A stretch of 64,000 bases of DNA from Saururus chinensis (GCA_035235625.1 CP141142.1:18858995-18922994), one strand, 5' to 3'. Counted from the first letter of the stretch, positions 1 through 12,474 are shown. Program-made: numbers and translations. Notes: generated from the letters alone by a model not told the origin.

Positions 1-173
1 TGGGTGCTTTGTTTGAAAACAAGTTAAGCGAATAAAATTACATAAGATAAGGAAGAATGGCCAAATTGTTGTATCACTTACTCTATTTGATTCGTAATCA
101 CGAACATAACAAATGATAGGGAGGTCTTTTTAAATTTTAAACGATATAACGATTTATTCATATTTTTAACAAT
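1..173 (+). repeat. 320-bp satellite, partial unit
   Basis: This is the right-hand part of one unit of the main satellite, starting at the segment beginning gtgctttgtt and reading in the + orientation. It runs up to the hAT-like insertion. The last eight bases (166-173) are the left target-site duplication of that insertion. Confidence 0.9.
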
Positions 174-345
174 TAGGGCTATTAACGAGCTGAGCTAGTT
201 CGTTGAGCAGGCCCAGCTCGGCTCGAATTCGAATAAGCTCGAGCCAAGTTCGAGCAGACCCCTACTTGACTCAGCTAGGCTTGAATAAAACTCAAACTCA
301 ATGCTACTCGACTCAAACTCGAATATAATTTTAAAATTATATATA

Positions 346-350
<5 letters not shown>

Positions 351-430
<80 letters not shown>
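351..430. repeat. (TA)n microsatellite
   Basis: Forty uninterrupted TA dinucleotides inside the hAT-like element. This sort of tract is length-variable, so its exact length in an assembly is unreliable. Confidence 0.97.
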
Positions 431-433
<3 letters not shown>

Positions 434-466
434 ATAGTTATTAATTTAAATATAGATTTATGACAT

Positions 467-549
467 GCTCCCTCCATTCTAGATTAGTAGCTCCATTTGA
501 TTAGTTTATTTTGAAAAATCAAATGGAGCTATTAATATTGGATGAATGA
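467..549. mobile_element. Stowaway-like MITE, diverged
   Basis: A short element with inverted-repeat halves lies inside the hAT-like element. Its left end reads ctccctccattct, resembling the CTCCCTCC start of plant Stowaway (Tc1/Mariner) MITEs. The arms pair through CTCCATTTGATT and AATCAAATGGAG. The right end has decayed and no clean TA duplication is visible. The central stem matches that of the MITE at 918-1018, which supports a shared family. Confidence 0.6.
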
Positions 550-917
550 AATATATAAAAACAACATACAATCACATATATGTATCAATACCACGTATCA
601 TATATGATATATGAGACCCATTTATTTGAGCCCAGGCTCACTCACGATTGCATGCATGAGCCTCAATGTCGTGCATCATTAGATTACAATCCAACAACAC
701 ACAAAACTCAAGAGGCATATTAGTTTATGTCTTCTTGTGCCCTCGGGTCTCGATCTGATGGCCCATAATATCTTAGCTCATACTAATGTACGTGAGCCCA
801 AACTTATATAATTTTTTTTCATGATATATATCCTTGTTAAATTGTAATGATTATATAATTTTTATATATGATATATATTTTATAAAAATAAAAATATTAG
901 AGACACAAACTAATATA

Positions 918-1018
918 CTCCTTCCATCCCAAATTAATATCTCCATTTGGTTTTTGAAGATGAACTAAAATTAGTTCAATTGAAAAACCAAATGGAGTTA
1001 TAAGTATATGATGGAGGG
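918..1018. mobile_element. Stowaway-like MITE
   Basis: A 101-bp element begins ctccttccatccc and ends gatggaggg, so the tips are inverted repeats. It is flanked by TA on both sides (916-917 and 1019-1020), the duplication made by Tc1/Mariner-type insertion. CTCCATTTGGTTTTT near the left tip pairs with AAAAACCAAATGGAG near the right, giving a long hairpin. It has no coding capacity, as usual for MITEs. Confidence 0.8.
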
Positions 1019-1747
1019 TAAACATAATATCACACTAATATCCTAAAAAATACTTTCAAAAGAAGCATGACATTAGGAGGACAACCCTTAGTTTACAAAA
1101 GAATGATTAGATATTTTTATAAGAGTTGAAGCATGACATTGGGACCGTCCTCAACTTACAAAATGTATATCTTTTTACATGTATTTTAGAATTTTTTAGA
1201 GGCATACTAAGGCTAAAAAATAGTTCTTTTATAAGTGATTTATAAGCATCTAATGAAAATAAAATACGAAGAAGTAGATAGTAATGTTGCCCAAGTGAGT
1301 TTTTATTTTCTGCCGCTTTTTTAGTGATTTATGTGTACATAAAGAGAGGAAAATAGTAATGTTGTCTATTTTGAGCATATGTAACTAAAACTTATTTGTC
1401 ATAATTTTCTTATTTCATAGTGACTATATATACTCAGAGGTTTAAGGTGTAGTCGTAATACTTGTTGAAGTATTTTTAGTAATATTAATACTAAAAGCAT
1501 ATTAGTATTTGTGATACTTTATATACTTTAGATTTATATATATATTATTTTTAATTTTATAGTTCGAGCCTGTGCTCATAATTCACTTACTTAAGTTCAA
1601 GCTCGAGCCAAGTTTTGGATTTCCAATTCGAGCCGAGCTTAAGCTGGAAATTTTGAGCTTATTCGAGCAACAAGCTGAGCTTCAGCAGTTTGAGCTCGAG
1701 CCGTAAAAGCCCAATACTCGGCTCATCTAGGCTTGTTAACACCCCTA

Positions 1748-4070
1748 TTAACGATCTTCAGTTTTAATCAATTAATAGTATATAACTAAACTAATAGTGG
1801 TCCAATTAGTTCATTATTTTGTACATTTAATTTATTCTTATGAACTTAATAAATGAATACGTATTTGTCCAAAACACCTAAATATACATTCATGACGAGC
1901 TTCAAAGCTTTGTTATAAAACTAGTTGAGAAATAAAATTACATTAGTTAAGGAATAACAGTTAAGTTGTGGTATCACTTTCTTCATTTGACACTTATAAT
2001 TATGAACGTAACAAATGATAGTGAGGTCTTTTTAAACTTTAGACTATATAACAATTCATGCACATTCTTAACGAACTTTGGTTTTAATCGATTAAAAGGT
2101 TTTAAATAGGCTGAAAGTGGTCTGATTGGTTCGTCGTTTATTGTATTTGATTAATTATTACAAACTTAGTAAAGGAGTACATATTTCTTTAAAATAATTA
2201 AATATACATTTGTGACGAGCATGAGTGTTTTGTTCTCAAACTAGTTAAGTGAATGAAATCACATAAGTTAAGGAAAAATGATAAAATTGTGGTATCACTT
2301 ACTCTATTGGATGAGTAATTATGAACATAACAAATAATAGGGGGTCTCTTTATACCTTGAACAATATAACGATTTATTTCTATTCTCAATGATCTTCGGT
2401 TTTAATCGATTAAAAGGGTATAACTAGACTAATAGTGGTTTGATTAGTTCATTATTTTATGCATTTGATTTATTTTTATGAACTTACTCATATTTCTTTA
2501 AAACACCTAAATATACAATCGTGACAAGCTTTAGTGCTTTGTTATAAAACTAGTTAAGCGAATAAAATCAAATAAGTTAAGAAAAAATGGTCAAATTGTG
2601 ATATCACCTTCTTTATTTGATTTGTAATTTTGAATATAGCAAATGATATGGAGAACTTTTTAAACTTAAAACTATATAACGATTTGTGCACAATCATAAC
2701 GAACTTCGGTTTTAATCTAATAAAAGGATTTAAATAGTATGAAAGTGGACCAATTTGTTCGTCATTTATTGCATTTGATTAATTCTTACAAACTTAGTAA
2801 ATGAGTACGTATTTCTTCGAAAAACCTAAACATACATTCGTCACGGTTTGAGTGTTTTGTTCGAAAACTAGTAAAACGAATTAAATCACATAAGTTAATG
2901 AAGAACGGTTAAATTGTGGTATTACTTTCTTCATTTGATTTGTAATTACGAACATTAAAAATTATTGGGAGGTTTCTTGAAACTATAAATGATATAACGA
3001 TTTGTCAATCTTAACAAACCTTAGTTTTAATCGATCAAATGAATATACCTAGACCTATAGTGGTCCGATTGGTTCATTATTTTGTGCATTTAATTCATTC
3101 TTATGAATAGAGTACATGAGTACATATTTCTTTAAAACAACTAAATATACATTCATGACAAACATAGGTTCTTTGTTTTAAAACAAGTTATGTCAATGAA
3201 ATCACATAAGTTAAGGAAGAACGGTCAAAATGTGGTATCATTTACACCATTTAATTCGTAATTATGAATGTACAAATGATTAGGAGGTCTTTTTAAATTT
3301 TAAATAATATAGCAATTTATGCACATTCTTAATTAACTTTAGTTTTAACTGATTAAAAGGATATAAATAGCCAAATAGTGGTCCGATTTGTTTGTCATTT
3401 AGTGCATTTTATACATTCTTACAAACTTAGTAAATGAGTATGTATTTATTCAAAACAACTAAATATACATTCGTGACGAGCATGGGTGCTCTGTTTTGAA
3501 ACTAGTTAAGCAAATGAAATTATATAAGTTAAGGAGTAACAGTGAAATTGTGGTATCTCATACTCCATTTGATTCATAATTATGAACGTTCAAATGATAG
3601 GGAGGTCAATTTAAACTTTAAACTATATAACGATTTATTCATATTCTTAACAAACTTTGGTTTTAATAAATTAAAAAGATCTAACTTGACCAATAGTGGT
3701 TGGATTGGTTTTTGATTTAGTACATTTGATTCATTATTACGAACTTAGTAAATAAGTATGTATTTATTTAAAACAACTAAAGATACATTCATGATGAACA
3801 TAAGTTCTTTATTTTAAAACTAGTTAAGCGAATAAAATTACATAAGCTAAGAAAGAACGGCCCTATGTGATATCATTTATTCGATTTAATTCATAATTAT
3901 GAACATAACAAATGATTAGGAAGTCTATATAAACTTTAAACAATAGAACGATTTATTCACATTCTTAATGAACTTTGGTTTTAATTGATTAAAAGGATAT
4001 TACTAGACCAATAGTAGTTCAATTAGTTCATCATTTACTGCATTTGATTCATGGTAACGAACTTAGTAAA
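1748..4070 (+). repeat. 320-bp satellite array
   Basis: About seven diverged units in head-to-tail + orientation. They resume directly after the hAT-like insertion and stop where the Tekay-like LTR begins inside the motif gtaaatgagt. One unit near 2940-3010 carries the variant segment ttgaaactataaatg followed by atttgtcaatctta, a subtype that recurs near 16.8, 28.3, 31.5, 32.1, 36.1 and 41.2 kb. Confidence 0.95.
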
Positions 4071-6946
4071 TGTAACACCCCATGTTTTTATTTACATAAA
4101 CATGAGGCAATGTAAACTCAGGGTGTTAGCTTGCCTAGCCATGCTTCTCAAACATCAAATAAATTACCTAATAAAGCAAGATAATTATTAATCTAGGATC
4201 TTGGTTCATCCTAGTGCAAATACCTTAACATAATAAAATAACATGATATGAATTCTTTGGGAAACATAGTGCCTTTATTATAGTGCCTTTATAAAAATAA
4301 GAGCTAAAGTCCTACTAATTGAAGAAATCTACCTGCTAGCGATGAGTAAAGCCTACTAAAGAAGTCCTACTACTCTAAATCTAGAGCTAAGCCTGGATCA
4401 TAGAGATGCATGATAACCACTCATAGTCAAAAGATTAAGAATGATGTATGTAAAAGCAACAGGAAATCAATAATAAACAATGAACTACAAACACCAAATA
4501 AATAGTGATGCACGTAAAAGAACGTATAGAACACTGAATATCAAATTTAACCACAATCATTAGGGAAGACCTTAAACTAATAAAGGACAAAAATGACTCA
4601 AGAGAATGTAGATTCTGTTCGGAGAACAACTTACTTATTGTTGCCCAAAAACCGACTCCCATTGAAAGGAGTACTGTTTACTAGCAGTGAATCCTAGTAT
4701 CTCTAGAGATCCACTTAGATCAGCAATGGGCCTGGAGACATAGGTAGGTACTAGGAGTGCTCAAAGACACATTGGCTGGAGGTAGTTGAGCCTTCCATGA
4801 TGCTCAGAAACCTAGTTGTGTGCAAATGCTCAAAGAGCTGCGAACCAAAGTCCCAAAGGTGCGGAGGCCTCACGGGCCTGAAAAAACCGCCATGGCTATT
4901 ACAGTGAACTTACGTAACTCTAACTTAGCATATAATATGATACAGCTACATGAGGCAAAAGGGATTGAAACTAACCACAACATATCATGGATGTACTCAA
5001 CTGATGAAAATAACATGATAGCATACTAAGCTAAGACTGAGACATGAGAATCTATTCATCAAGACAACTAACAAGACTTATGATGAAATGAATTAATCAA
5101 ATCAACAAAATAATGACTTGAATTGGGCTGAGGTGTACTAATCAATCAGCAACTCAACACAACAAATCAGGCTGAAATAACTAACAACAAACAACATGAT
5201 ATTAACATCGAAGTAAGGTTGAGACAACCTACATCATTCTACATGATCATAACTCAAGTGAGGCTGATATGACTAAATCTATTCAGCAAGGCATAAATCT
5301 AAACATGGCTGAGATAGGATAACAATTTCAGCAAGACTTGAATCAAATTAAAGCTGAAAAGGAATGATAAAAATTCAGCGAATCCATGGCACTCATTAAG
5401 GTAAAAAATCTGAAATCAAAGTCAGCAAAATGAGGAACTAATTAGGCCTAAAAACCTGAAATCAACTTCAGCAAAGTGAGGTACTAATTTGATCTAAAAA
5501 CCTAAAATCAGATTCAGTAAAGTGAGGCACCAATTAGGCCTAAAAATAGATGATTAAATTCAAAATTAATCATTCATGAATTAGGGCAAATAGAGGTGAT
5601 TAAGATCAGAATAAATCATGCACAAATTAGGGCAAAAAGAGGTTATTACACTCAGAATAAATCATGCATGAATTAGGGCAAATAGAGGTGATTAAATTCG
5701 GATTCAATCATGCACGAATTAGGGGAAATAAAAGTGATTAAACTCACAATAAACCATGTATGAATTAGGGCAATAGAGGTAATTAAATTCAGATTCAATC
5801 ATGCACGAATTAGGGAAAATAGAGATGATTAAACTCAGAATAAATCATGTACGAATTAGGACAAATAGAGGTGATTAAATTCAGATTCAATCATGCACAA
5901 ATTATGGCAAGTAGAGGTGATTAAACTCAGAATAAATCATGCACAAATTAGGGCAAATAGAGGTGATTAAATTCAGATTTATTCATGCATGAATTAGGGC
6001 AAATAGAGGTGATTAAATTCAGATTCAATCATGCATGAATTTGGTGAAATAGGGGTGATTAAACTTAGAATAAATCATGCACGAATTAGGGCAAATAGAG
6101 GTGATTAAATTTAGCAAAGATTAAGCATGAATCATGGCTAATATAGAAGATGAAAATAAGAACTATTCATGCATTAAACCAGGCTGAAATATGAAATCAA
6201 AACTAGCAAATTAGGGTGTCAACCTAGGGCTGAAATCTATCATTAAACTATGATGACTACGGGTGTAAAAACTGTACCTACCTCTACCAGCCCACCTCCA
6301 AAGCTTTATGCCCTTTCTCCTACATTTCTCGCTTCTCAATTAAGTCCAAAAGATGCTAGCTTTCCCCCTCTACAGCTGCTGGTCGTGGTGCACCTTGATT
6401 GGAGAAAGAGGAGAAGAGAAGAGAGGGGAGATAGAGAGGATCAAACTGACTAAAAAATTTCAGCCTCCGCTCCCCAGTCTTTTGTATAACTACTACCTCC
6501 TGTAATCTAGGGGCTTTAACTAATCAGGAGAGTGGACTAAAGGGGCTGGTACGTACTCCACTAGAGTCCTAAGTTATCCCTCCCAATCCACTTGAACCGC
6601 CCCTTAGGGGCATAGCTAAGCATCCCCTACAACGTAGGTGTTGCCCCCTACTTTTTAGGGGTTGCTCATATCCCACTTCATAGCCTAGTCCACATGCTCT
6701 AGAATTCAACCTCTTTTTCAAACCCTGGTCCTAGAGGGCTGGAGCCCCCACTATTGACAAATTTGCCTCTTAACCTGGTCAGACTCCTAATTCCCTAATG
6801 GCCTACCCACTTCACACAAAGGTTGGACCATTAACCCTAATTTGTTAACAGATCTTACCAACGTACGATTTGAAAATAATTTAAGCAAATGAACAAACAT
6901 ACACACAGTAGGAAATAAAAGTTTATCTAGAATTTGGGATGTTACA
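4071..6946 (-). repeat. 3' LTR of element A
   Basis: This 2.88-kb LTR has TGTAACACCC at its left edge and GGATGTTACA at its right edge, so both boundaries match the usual TG...CA form. On the element's sense strand it is preceded by a purine-rich tract (aggggcgaagga, 6947-6958) that serves as the plus-strand primer in this class. It contains a 46-bp tandem array. The same LTR subfamily begins again at 50748 in the opposite orientation. Confidence 0.9.
5566..6119. repeat. 46-bp minisatellite in LTR A
   Basis: About twelve tandem copies of a 46-bp unit built on aattagggcaaatagaggtg followed by a variable attcagattcaatcatgcac-type segment. The 46-bp spacing was checked directly at 5581 and 5627. 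Copies alternate between a 'ctcagaataaatc' and an 'ttcagattcaatc' version over part of the array, a hint of a two-unit sub-pattern. Confidence 0.93.
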
Positions 6947-6984
6947 TCCTTCGCCCCTTAATAGGCATTTTGTCCTCGAAATGA

Positions 6985-8303
6985 ATGGAGTTAATTAGCA
7001 AAAAGCTCTGGGTGTGCTTGCCTCATCTCCACCTTAGCTTCCCAAGTCAATTCTTCACTAGGAGGAATGATTCACAGCACCTATTCCTTCTTGTCTAGTA
7101 TATTTATTAGCTTTTCTTCAAATGTGAGGTTAGGCTCTAGCTCCAACATGGTGTGATCCATAGGAGGGATCAAGAGCATGTTTCCTCAACATGGAAACAT
7201 GGAAGACATTATGCACATTTGCAAGCTGAGGAGGCAATGCCAAACGATATGCTGTGAGTCCAATCCTCTCAAGTATTTCAAAAGGATAACATAACGAGGG
7301 CTTAGTTTACCTTTCTTACTACACCGCATAATCCCCTTAGTTGGAGAGACCTTCAGAAACACATGATCCCCAACCAAGAATTTTAGCTCACGTCGTCTTC
7401 TATTTGCATAGCTTTTCTTTTGACTCTGAGCAGCGAGGAGTTTTTGCTTAATGTGCTTTACCGTCTCTACACATTGTTGTACCAATTCAGATTAAGGACC
7501 CTTTGTTCACTGACTTCGTCCTAGCAGGTTGGTGATCTACAAGGCCACCCTCATACGGTGGCATGCCTATGCTACCATGGAAACTATTATTATAGGCAAA
7601 CACAATTAGAGGTAAATGTTCATCATAATTCCCTTTCCACTCCAAAACACAAGCCCTAAGCATGTCTTCCAAGGTCTAAATAGTCTCCTTTGACTAGCCA
7701 ATGGTATGAGGGTGAAAGGCTGTACTGAAATTCAGCTTTGTCCCAAAAGCCTCTTGCATTGTCTTTCAATAACTAGAAGTAAAGCGACTGTCTCTGTCTA
7801 ATACAATAGACAGTGGCATACCATGAAGTCTCACCACTTCCCTGATGTATAATTGTGCCAAACTGTCAGGGTTTTGCTTCCAGCTCATAGGTAGGAAGTG
7901 TGCAGCCTTTGTTAGCCTATCCAATATGACCGACATTGCATCATGCTACCTTTGAGTTTTAGGCAAGCCTACAACAAAGTCTATAGTTATGTGCTCCCAT
8001 TTCCACTGTGGAATCTCTAATGGTTGCAGCAACCTTGCAGGCCTAAGATGCTCTTATTTGACTTGCTGACCAAGTCAGACACTTGGCTACAAACTCTCCA
8101 ATGTCTTTCTTTATTTCATTCCACCAAAAGTTATGCCTGAGGTCATGATACATCTTAGTACTTCCCGGGTGAATATTGTACTTTGAATGGTATACTTCAT
8201 GCAATATCTCTTGCTCTAGCTCATGCACTATAGGAACCACTAGCCTCCCCTGGAACTGAATTTCTTCATCTATACCTTTGGTGAAGTTGGGTCTCTCTAA
8301 CAT
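6985..8303 (-). pseudogene. Integrase and chromodomain remnant, element A
   Basis: The minus strand encodes recognisable pieces of a Ty3/gypsy integrase. There is an N-terminal zinc-binding region (about 8043-8303, with IHPGSTKMYHDLRHNFWW), a catalytic core stretch, and a C-terminal domain (7186-7485, with VFLKVSPTKGIMR). After these, toward the LTR, a remnant of a chromodomain is readable near 6985-7185 (LTFEEK and ILDKKE). In plants a chromodomain behind the integrase marks chromoviruses and is thought to steer insertion to heterochromatin. This copy is a fossil with several breaks. Confidence 0.85.
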
Positions 8304-8399
8304 CTTCTAGATATCAGCATTATCCCACTGAGCTTCTATCACCTGCTGGATAATAGTAGACTGGATGGAGAGGTTGGCGAAGGACTTTTTCTGATTGGA

Positions 8400-9760
8400 A
8401 AGCATGTCAATATGGTACATTGTTACATCTTTTAAGAGCTTCCATTCTTTCACCATCATGTGAGCCACAACTGCATCAGCCACCACATTTGCTTTGTTAG
8501 GGTGGTAGTGAATAGAGAAGTCATAGTCCTTGATACTCTAGCCACCCTCCTCTAACACATATTAAGATATGGCTAAGAGAAGATATACTTCAAACTCTTA
8601 TGATCTGTAAATACTTCAAAACTCTCACCATATAAATAGTGTTAACATATCTTCAAGGTGAAGACCACCATTGCTAGCTCTAGGTCATGTGTCGGGTAAT
8701 TTTTTTCATGATTCTTGAGATGCCTAGAGGCATAAGCAATCACTAGTTCATGCTGCATGAGAACACAACCTAACATTCTCTTGGAAGCATCATTGTAGAT
8801 GACAAACCCACATGTGCCTGATGGCAAGGTCAACACAGGGGCAGTTGTTAGCCTCTTCATGGAAGCTACTCTCACAAGTATCATTCTATGCAAACTTTAC
8901 TCCCTTCCGGGTCAATGTAGTCATCGGCAAGGCTATGCTGGAGAACCCTTCAACAAATCTTTTGTAGTAACCTGCAAGACCAAGAAAGCTGTGAATCTCT
9001 ATCACAGTTTTTGGTGTTTCCCACTTTATAACAACCTCTACCTTTGCAAGAGCTACAGATACACCCTCCTTTGAAATCACATGCCCAAGAAAGTTAACAC
9101 TTTCCAACAAGAATTCACATTTTTTTAATTTAGCATACAAGTGGTTTGTCTTGAGGATGTGCAAGGCCTCAGCCAAGTGCTGCCTATGCTCTTCAATGTT
9201 GGCTGAATAGACGAGAATATCATCCACAAATACAATGATAAATCTATCCAAAATAGTCTTGAAAATCCTGTTCATCATGTCAATGAAAGTAGTAGGGGCA
9301 TTTGTTAGATCAAAAGGCGTAACTAAGAATTTATAATGCCCATACCTAGTCCAGAATGCTATCTTGGAAATATCCTCCTCCCAAATCCACAATTGTTGAC
9401 AGCCAGACCTTAAGTCAATCCTAAAAAGGACCTTGGCTAATTGCAGTTGATCAAATAAGTAATCAATCATAGGAAGAGGGTACTTGTTCTTTATGGTGAC
9501 TTGGTTTAACATCCGGTAGTCTATGCACAGATGGAAGGATCTATCATTCATTTTCACAAAGAGGACAGGTGCTCGCCAAGGTGAAACACTTGGTTTGATA
9601 AATCCCTTTTCAAACATCTCCTATAACTGCTCTTTCAATTCTTTCAACTCAGCTGGTACCATTTGGTATGGTGCCTTAGATATAGGGAATGTGTCAGGCA
9701 ATAGATCAATGACAAAATCAATCTCCCATTTTGGGGGCAAGCTAGGTAGCTCTTAAGCTA
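8400..9760 (-). pseudogene. Reverse transcriptase and RNase H remnant, element A
   Basis: The longest open stretch (8886-9617) is a reverse transcriptase domain. It contains [20 protein letters not shown] (fingers and palm), the catalytic box FVDDILVYS, and the thumb motif [19 protein letters not shown]. The RNase H continues at 8642-8893 ([17 protein letters not shown]) and then decays. The order RT then RNase H on the minus strand fits the gag-pro-RT-RH-IN layout of Ty3/gypsy. Not functional as it stands. Confidence 0.9.
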
Positions 9761-9959
9761 GGTACCCTCTTCATGGAAAACCTCAGGAAAGTTGCATACT
9801 ACATCAACATCCTTGATGGTTACTGTGCTTGTCTCCTCAGAAATCACATTGGCTAAAAATGCTTCGCAAACCTTTGATAGAAGTTTACATGCTTTGAGGG
9901 CTTATATAAACAACATCTACCCTTTTTTAAAACACCTTGGAATGTAATCACTCTCTCCC

Positions 9960-10330
9960 CAGGAATCTGAAAGACACTCTCTTCTTATGACAATCAATTG
10001 TGGCCTGGTATTTTGACAACCATTCCGTACCCAGAATTACATCAAATTAATCATTTCAAGCAAAAGAAGGTTAGCCAAAAAGACTCTATCCCCAATCACA
10101 ATAGGGACACCCTCTAGGGGAGTTGTCACACTCAAGTCATAATACATAAGGCTAGACAATACTTTTTCAAGACTCAAGGCAAATACACTAGCAATAAAAA
10201 GAATGAGAGGACCCTGGGTCAATTAGGATTCTAGCAGTTTGACTAGAAACAAGGAGAGTACCTTTAACCACAGCATCGGAGGTTCTAGCATCCTCTGAAG
10301 ATAGAGCAAACACTCTAGCCTAAACCTTCT
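9960..10330 (-). pseudogene. Retroviral-type aspartic protease remnant, element A
   Basis: The segment between reverse transcriptase and gag on the minus strand carries YYDLSVTTPLEG and VIGDRVFLANLLLLEM. These match the region downstream of the catalytic aspartate in Tekay-type proteases, and the corresponding segment of the element at 52504-63290 reads alike. The function in an intact element is to cut the gag-pol polyprotein. The region is degraded and its edges are approximate. Confidence 0.7.
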
Positions 10331-11260
10331 TCCTCAGCACTGGCTTATTTGAGTTGGCTTTGTTGGGGCAATCTCGAGCAATATGTTGTCTGCTTGTCAA
10401 GTCTTACCAAGGTGATCATGCTTGTTGCGTGATCGACATTTGCCATTGTTCTTAAGGAATGGTTTGGCAGACTTGCTCTGCTTGGTGTGGCTTCTGCTGA
10501 TTTTGTTGGTGAGACTTCTAGTAGTTCTATTGCTGTGGTTTATGCTGTTTGCTAGGATGATTATTATCATTCCCTCTAGACCTCTTGTTTTCTCCTTTCT
10601 TTGGGTTATTTCCTTGGCTCTTATTCATGCCTTTCTTCCTATCCTGAACCCGCTTGTAGTCCTCCTCCATCATGGATGCTAGCTCTATTGCCTTTGCCAC
10701 TGTTGTTGGCTGGGAAGGAAGAACATTTGCTTGCAGCCCATGCTTCATATCCCACACAAACTTCACTGCCCTTTTTAGCTTGGTAGGGCAGGAGTGGGTG
10801 GCAAATCTTAGCAGTTGTATGAACTTGGTATAGTACTGTAGAACAGTCATAGAGCCCAGTTCTAAGTCAAGAAACTCCTTCTCCTTCTGCCTCTAGACAT
10901 GAGGAGGGAAGTACTTAAAGTAAAATACTACCTTGAACTCCTCCCCAGAGATCTCCTATCCTTCTTGAAATTCGTTCCTCTCAACAGACTCCTACCAGAA
11001 TATATCTTCACCTACTAATATGCAAAGGTACCAAATGTTAGCCTCTCATCATCGGGCACTTTCATCCTTGAATATCCACCTTTGTGATCCATCTTTTCGC
11101 TATCTCAAGGTCGGCCTCTCTTGTAATAAAGGTAGGTGTAACCCTTCTAAACCGGTCCAAAGTGGGTGGCTTTGGATTAGGAGTTCTAACCCACCTAAAA
11201 AGTGTTATTAAAAATTCTACTCATTGTTTCATATAATCATGTACTTGCAAATAGCTTTAA
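10330..11260 (-). pseudogene. Gag remnant, element A
   Basis: The minus-strand segment at 10527-10850 reads as the C-terminal part of a Ty3/gypsy gag capsid: FIQLLRFATHSCPTKLKRAV, then KFVWDMKHGLQANVLPSQ, then a basic Asn/Lys-rich tail typical of the nucleocapsid linker. Weaker capsid similarity continues to about 11250, just inside the primer site. The internal region of this element (4.3 kb) is short for Tekay elements, so material is probably missing. Confidence 0.8.
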
Positions 11261-11261
11261 G

Positions 11262-11274
11262 TCTCTAATACCAA
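11262..11274 (-). other. Primer binding site (initiator-Met tRNA type)
   Basis: On the minus strand the bases just inside the LTR read TTGGTATTAGAGA. This is one mismatch from TGGTATCAGAGC, the plant initiator methionine tRNA primer site used by most plant Ty3/gypsy elements. It fixes the orientation of element A as minus. Confidence 0.85.
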
Positions 11275-11275
11275 C

Positions 11276-12474
11276 TATAACACCTTGGGTTTTCATTCAC
11301 ATAAACATGAGGCAATGCAAACTCAGGGTGTTAGCTTACCTAGCCAAGCATCTCAAACATTAAATAAATTAACTAATAATGCAAGATAATCGTTAATCTA
11401 TGATCTTGGCTCAGCCAAGTGCAAGTACCTTAACATAATAAAATAACATGATCTGAATTCTTAGGGCAACACAGTGCCATATTATAGTCTAGCATAAAAA
11501 TGAGAGTTAAAGTCCCACTAACTGAAGAAATCTACCCTACTAGTAATGAGTAAAGTCTGCTAAAGAAGTCCTGCTACTATGAATATGGAGCTGAGCCTGC
11601 ATCATAGAGATGCATGAGCATTTCTACAAATACTCAGTGGGTTGCATGAAAAATTACTCATAGTCAAAACATTAAGAATGATGTATGTAAAAGCAATAGG
11701 AAATCATTAAACAATGAATTGCAAACACCAAATAAACTATGATATATGTAAAAGAATGTATAGATCACTGAATATCAAATTTAACCACACTGATTTGGGC
11801 TGACCTTAAACTAATAAAGGACCAAAATGATTCAAAAGGATGTAAACTCCATTGGGGAAACAACTTACTTATTGTTGCCCAAAAATTGACTCCCGTTCAA
11901 AGGAGTACTGCTTACTAGCAGTGAATCTTAGCATCCCTAGATATTTACTTTGATCAGCCATGGGCCTAAAGATGTAGGTACCAGTTGTGCTCATGGACTG
12001 GTTGGAGGTGGTTGAACCTTCCATGAAGCTCAAAAACCTAGTTGCGTGCAAATGCTCAAAGAGCTGGGAACCAAAGTCCCAAAGGTAAAAATACCGCCAT
12101 GGCTATTATAGTGAACTTACATAACTCTAACTCAGCATATCATATGATACAGCCACATGAGGCAAAAGGGATTGAAACTAATCACAACATATCATGGATG
12201 TACTCATCTGACGAAAACAACTTGATAGCATAGGCTGAGACATGAGAATCAAATTATCAAGACAACTAACAAGACTTATGCTCAAATGAACTGATCAAAT
12301 CAACAAAATAAAGACTTGAATTGGATCTGAGGTGAACTGATTTAATCAGCAACCCAACACAACGAATCAAGCTGAAATAAATAACAACAAACAACATGAT
12401 ATTAACATCGAAGTGAGGATCACATGACCAAATCTATTTAGGAAGGCATAAACCTAAACATGGCTGAGATAGGA
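11276..12474 (-). repeat. 5' LTR of element A, partial
   Basis: About 1.2 kb homologous to the start of the LTR at 4071, from TATAACACC to ...gctgagatagga. It then ends abruptly at a TGTAACTCCCC junction belonging to a different LTR family. The remaining 1.7 kb of this LTR is not found on the other side of the neighbouring insertions, where satellite resumes directly, so that part has been lost. Confidence 0.85.

Larger units (their letters stand above)
174..1747. mobile_element. Non-autonomous hAT-like DNA transposon
   Basis: A block of about 1.57 kb, unlike the satellite, interrupts one satellite unit. Its ends form an imperfect terminal inverted repeat: TAGGGCTATTAACGAGC at the left, and TAGGGGTGTTAACAAGC when the right end is read on the other strand. 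It is flanked by an 8-bp direct repeat (TTAACAAT at 166-173, TTAACGAT at 1748-1755, one mismatch) that is itself satellite sequence. An 8-bp duplication with short TAGGG-type ends is what hAT elements leave. The subterminal 100-150 bp at both ends are rich in GAGCTCGAG-like motifs in both orientations, as expected for transposase binding regions. I see no transposase coding sequence. Two Stowaway-like MITEs and a TA microsatellite lie inside it. Confidence 0.8.
4071..12474 (-). mobile_element. Tekay-like Ty3/gypsy element A, decayed
   Basis: A chromovirus-type LTR retrotransposon on the minus strand, inserted in the satellite. In genomic order it has a complete LTR (4071-6946), an internal region with recognisable integrase, reverse transcriptase, protease and gag remnants (6947-11275), a primer site, and the first 1.2 kb of the other LTR, which stops at 12474 where foreign sequence begins. 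Tekay/Del assignment rests on LTRs near 3 kb, the initiator-Met primer site and a chromodomain remnant after the integrase. The element is clearly broken, with roughly ten or more interruptions to its reading frames. The two LTRs differ at about 11-12% of positions over the 235 bp I compared, suggesting an age of a few million years. Confidence 0.88.

Noticed and set aside
4820-5029. Reading frame resembling the one at 12042-12233, suggesting a conserved small protein
   Set aside because: Both are the same position in the two LTRs of element A, so similarity comes from LTR duplication; part of the second copy differs in length.
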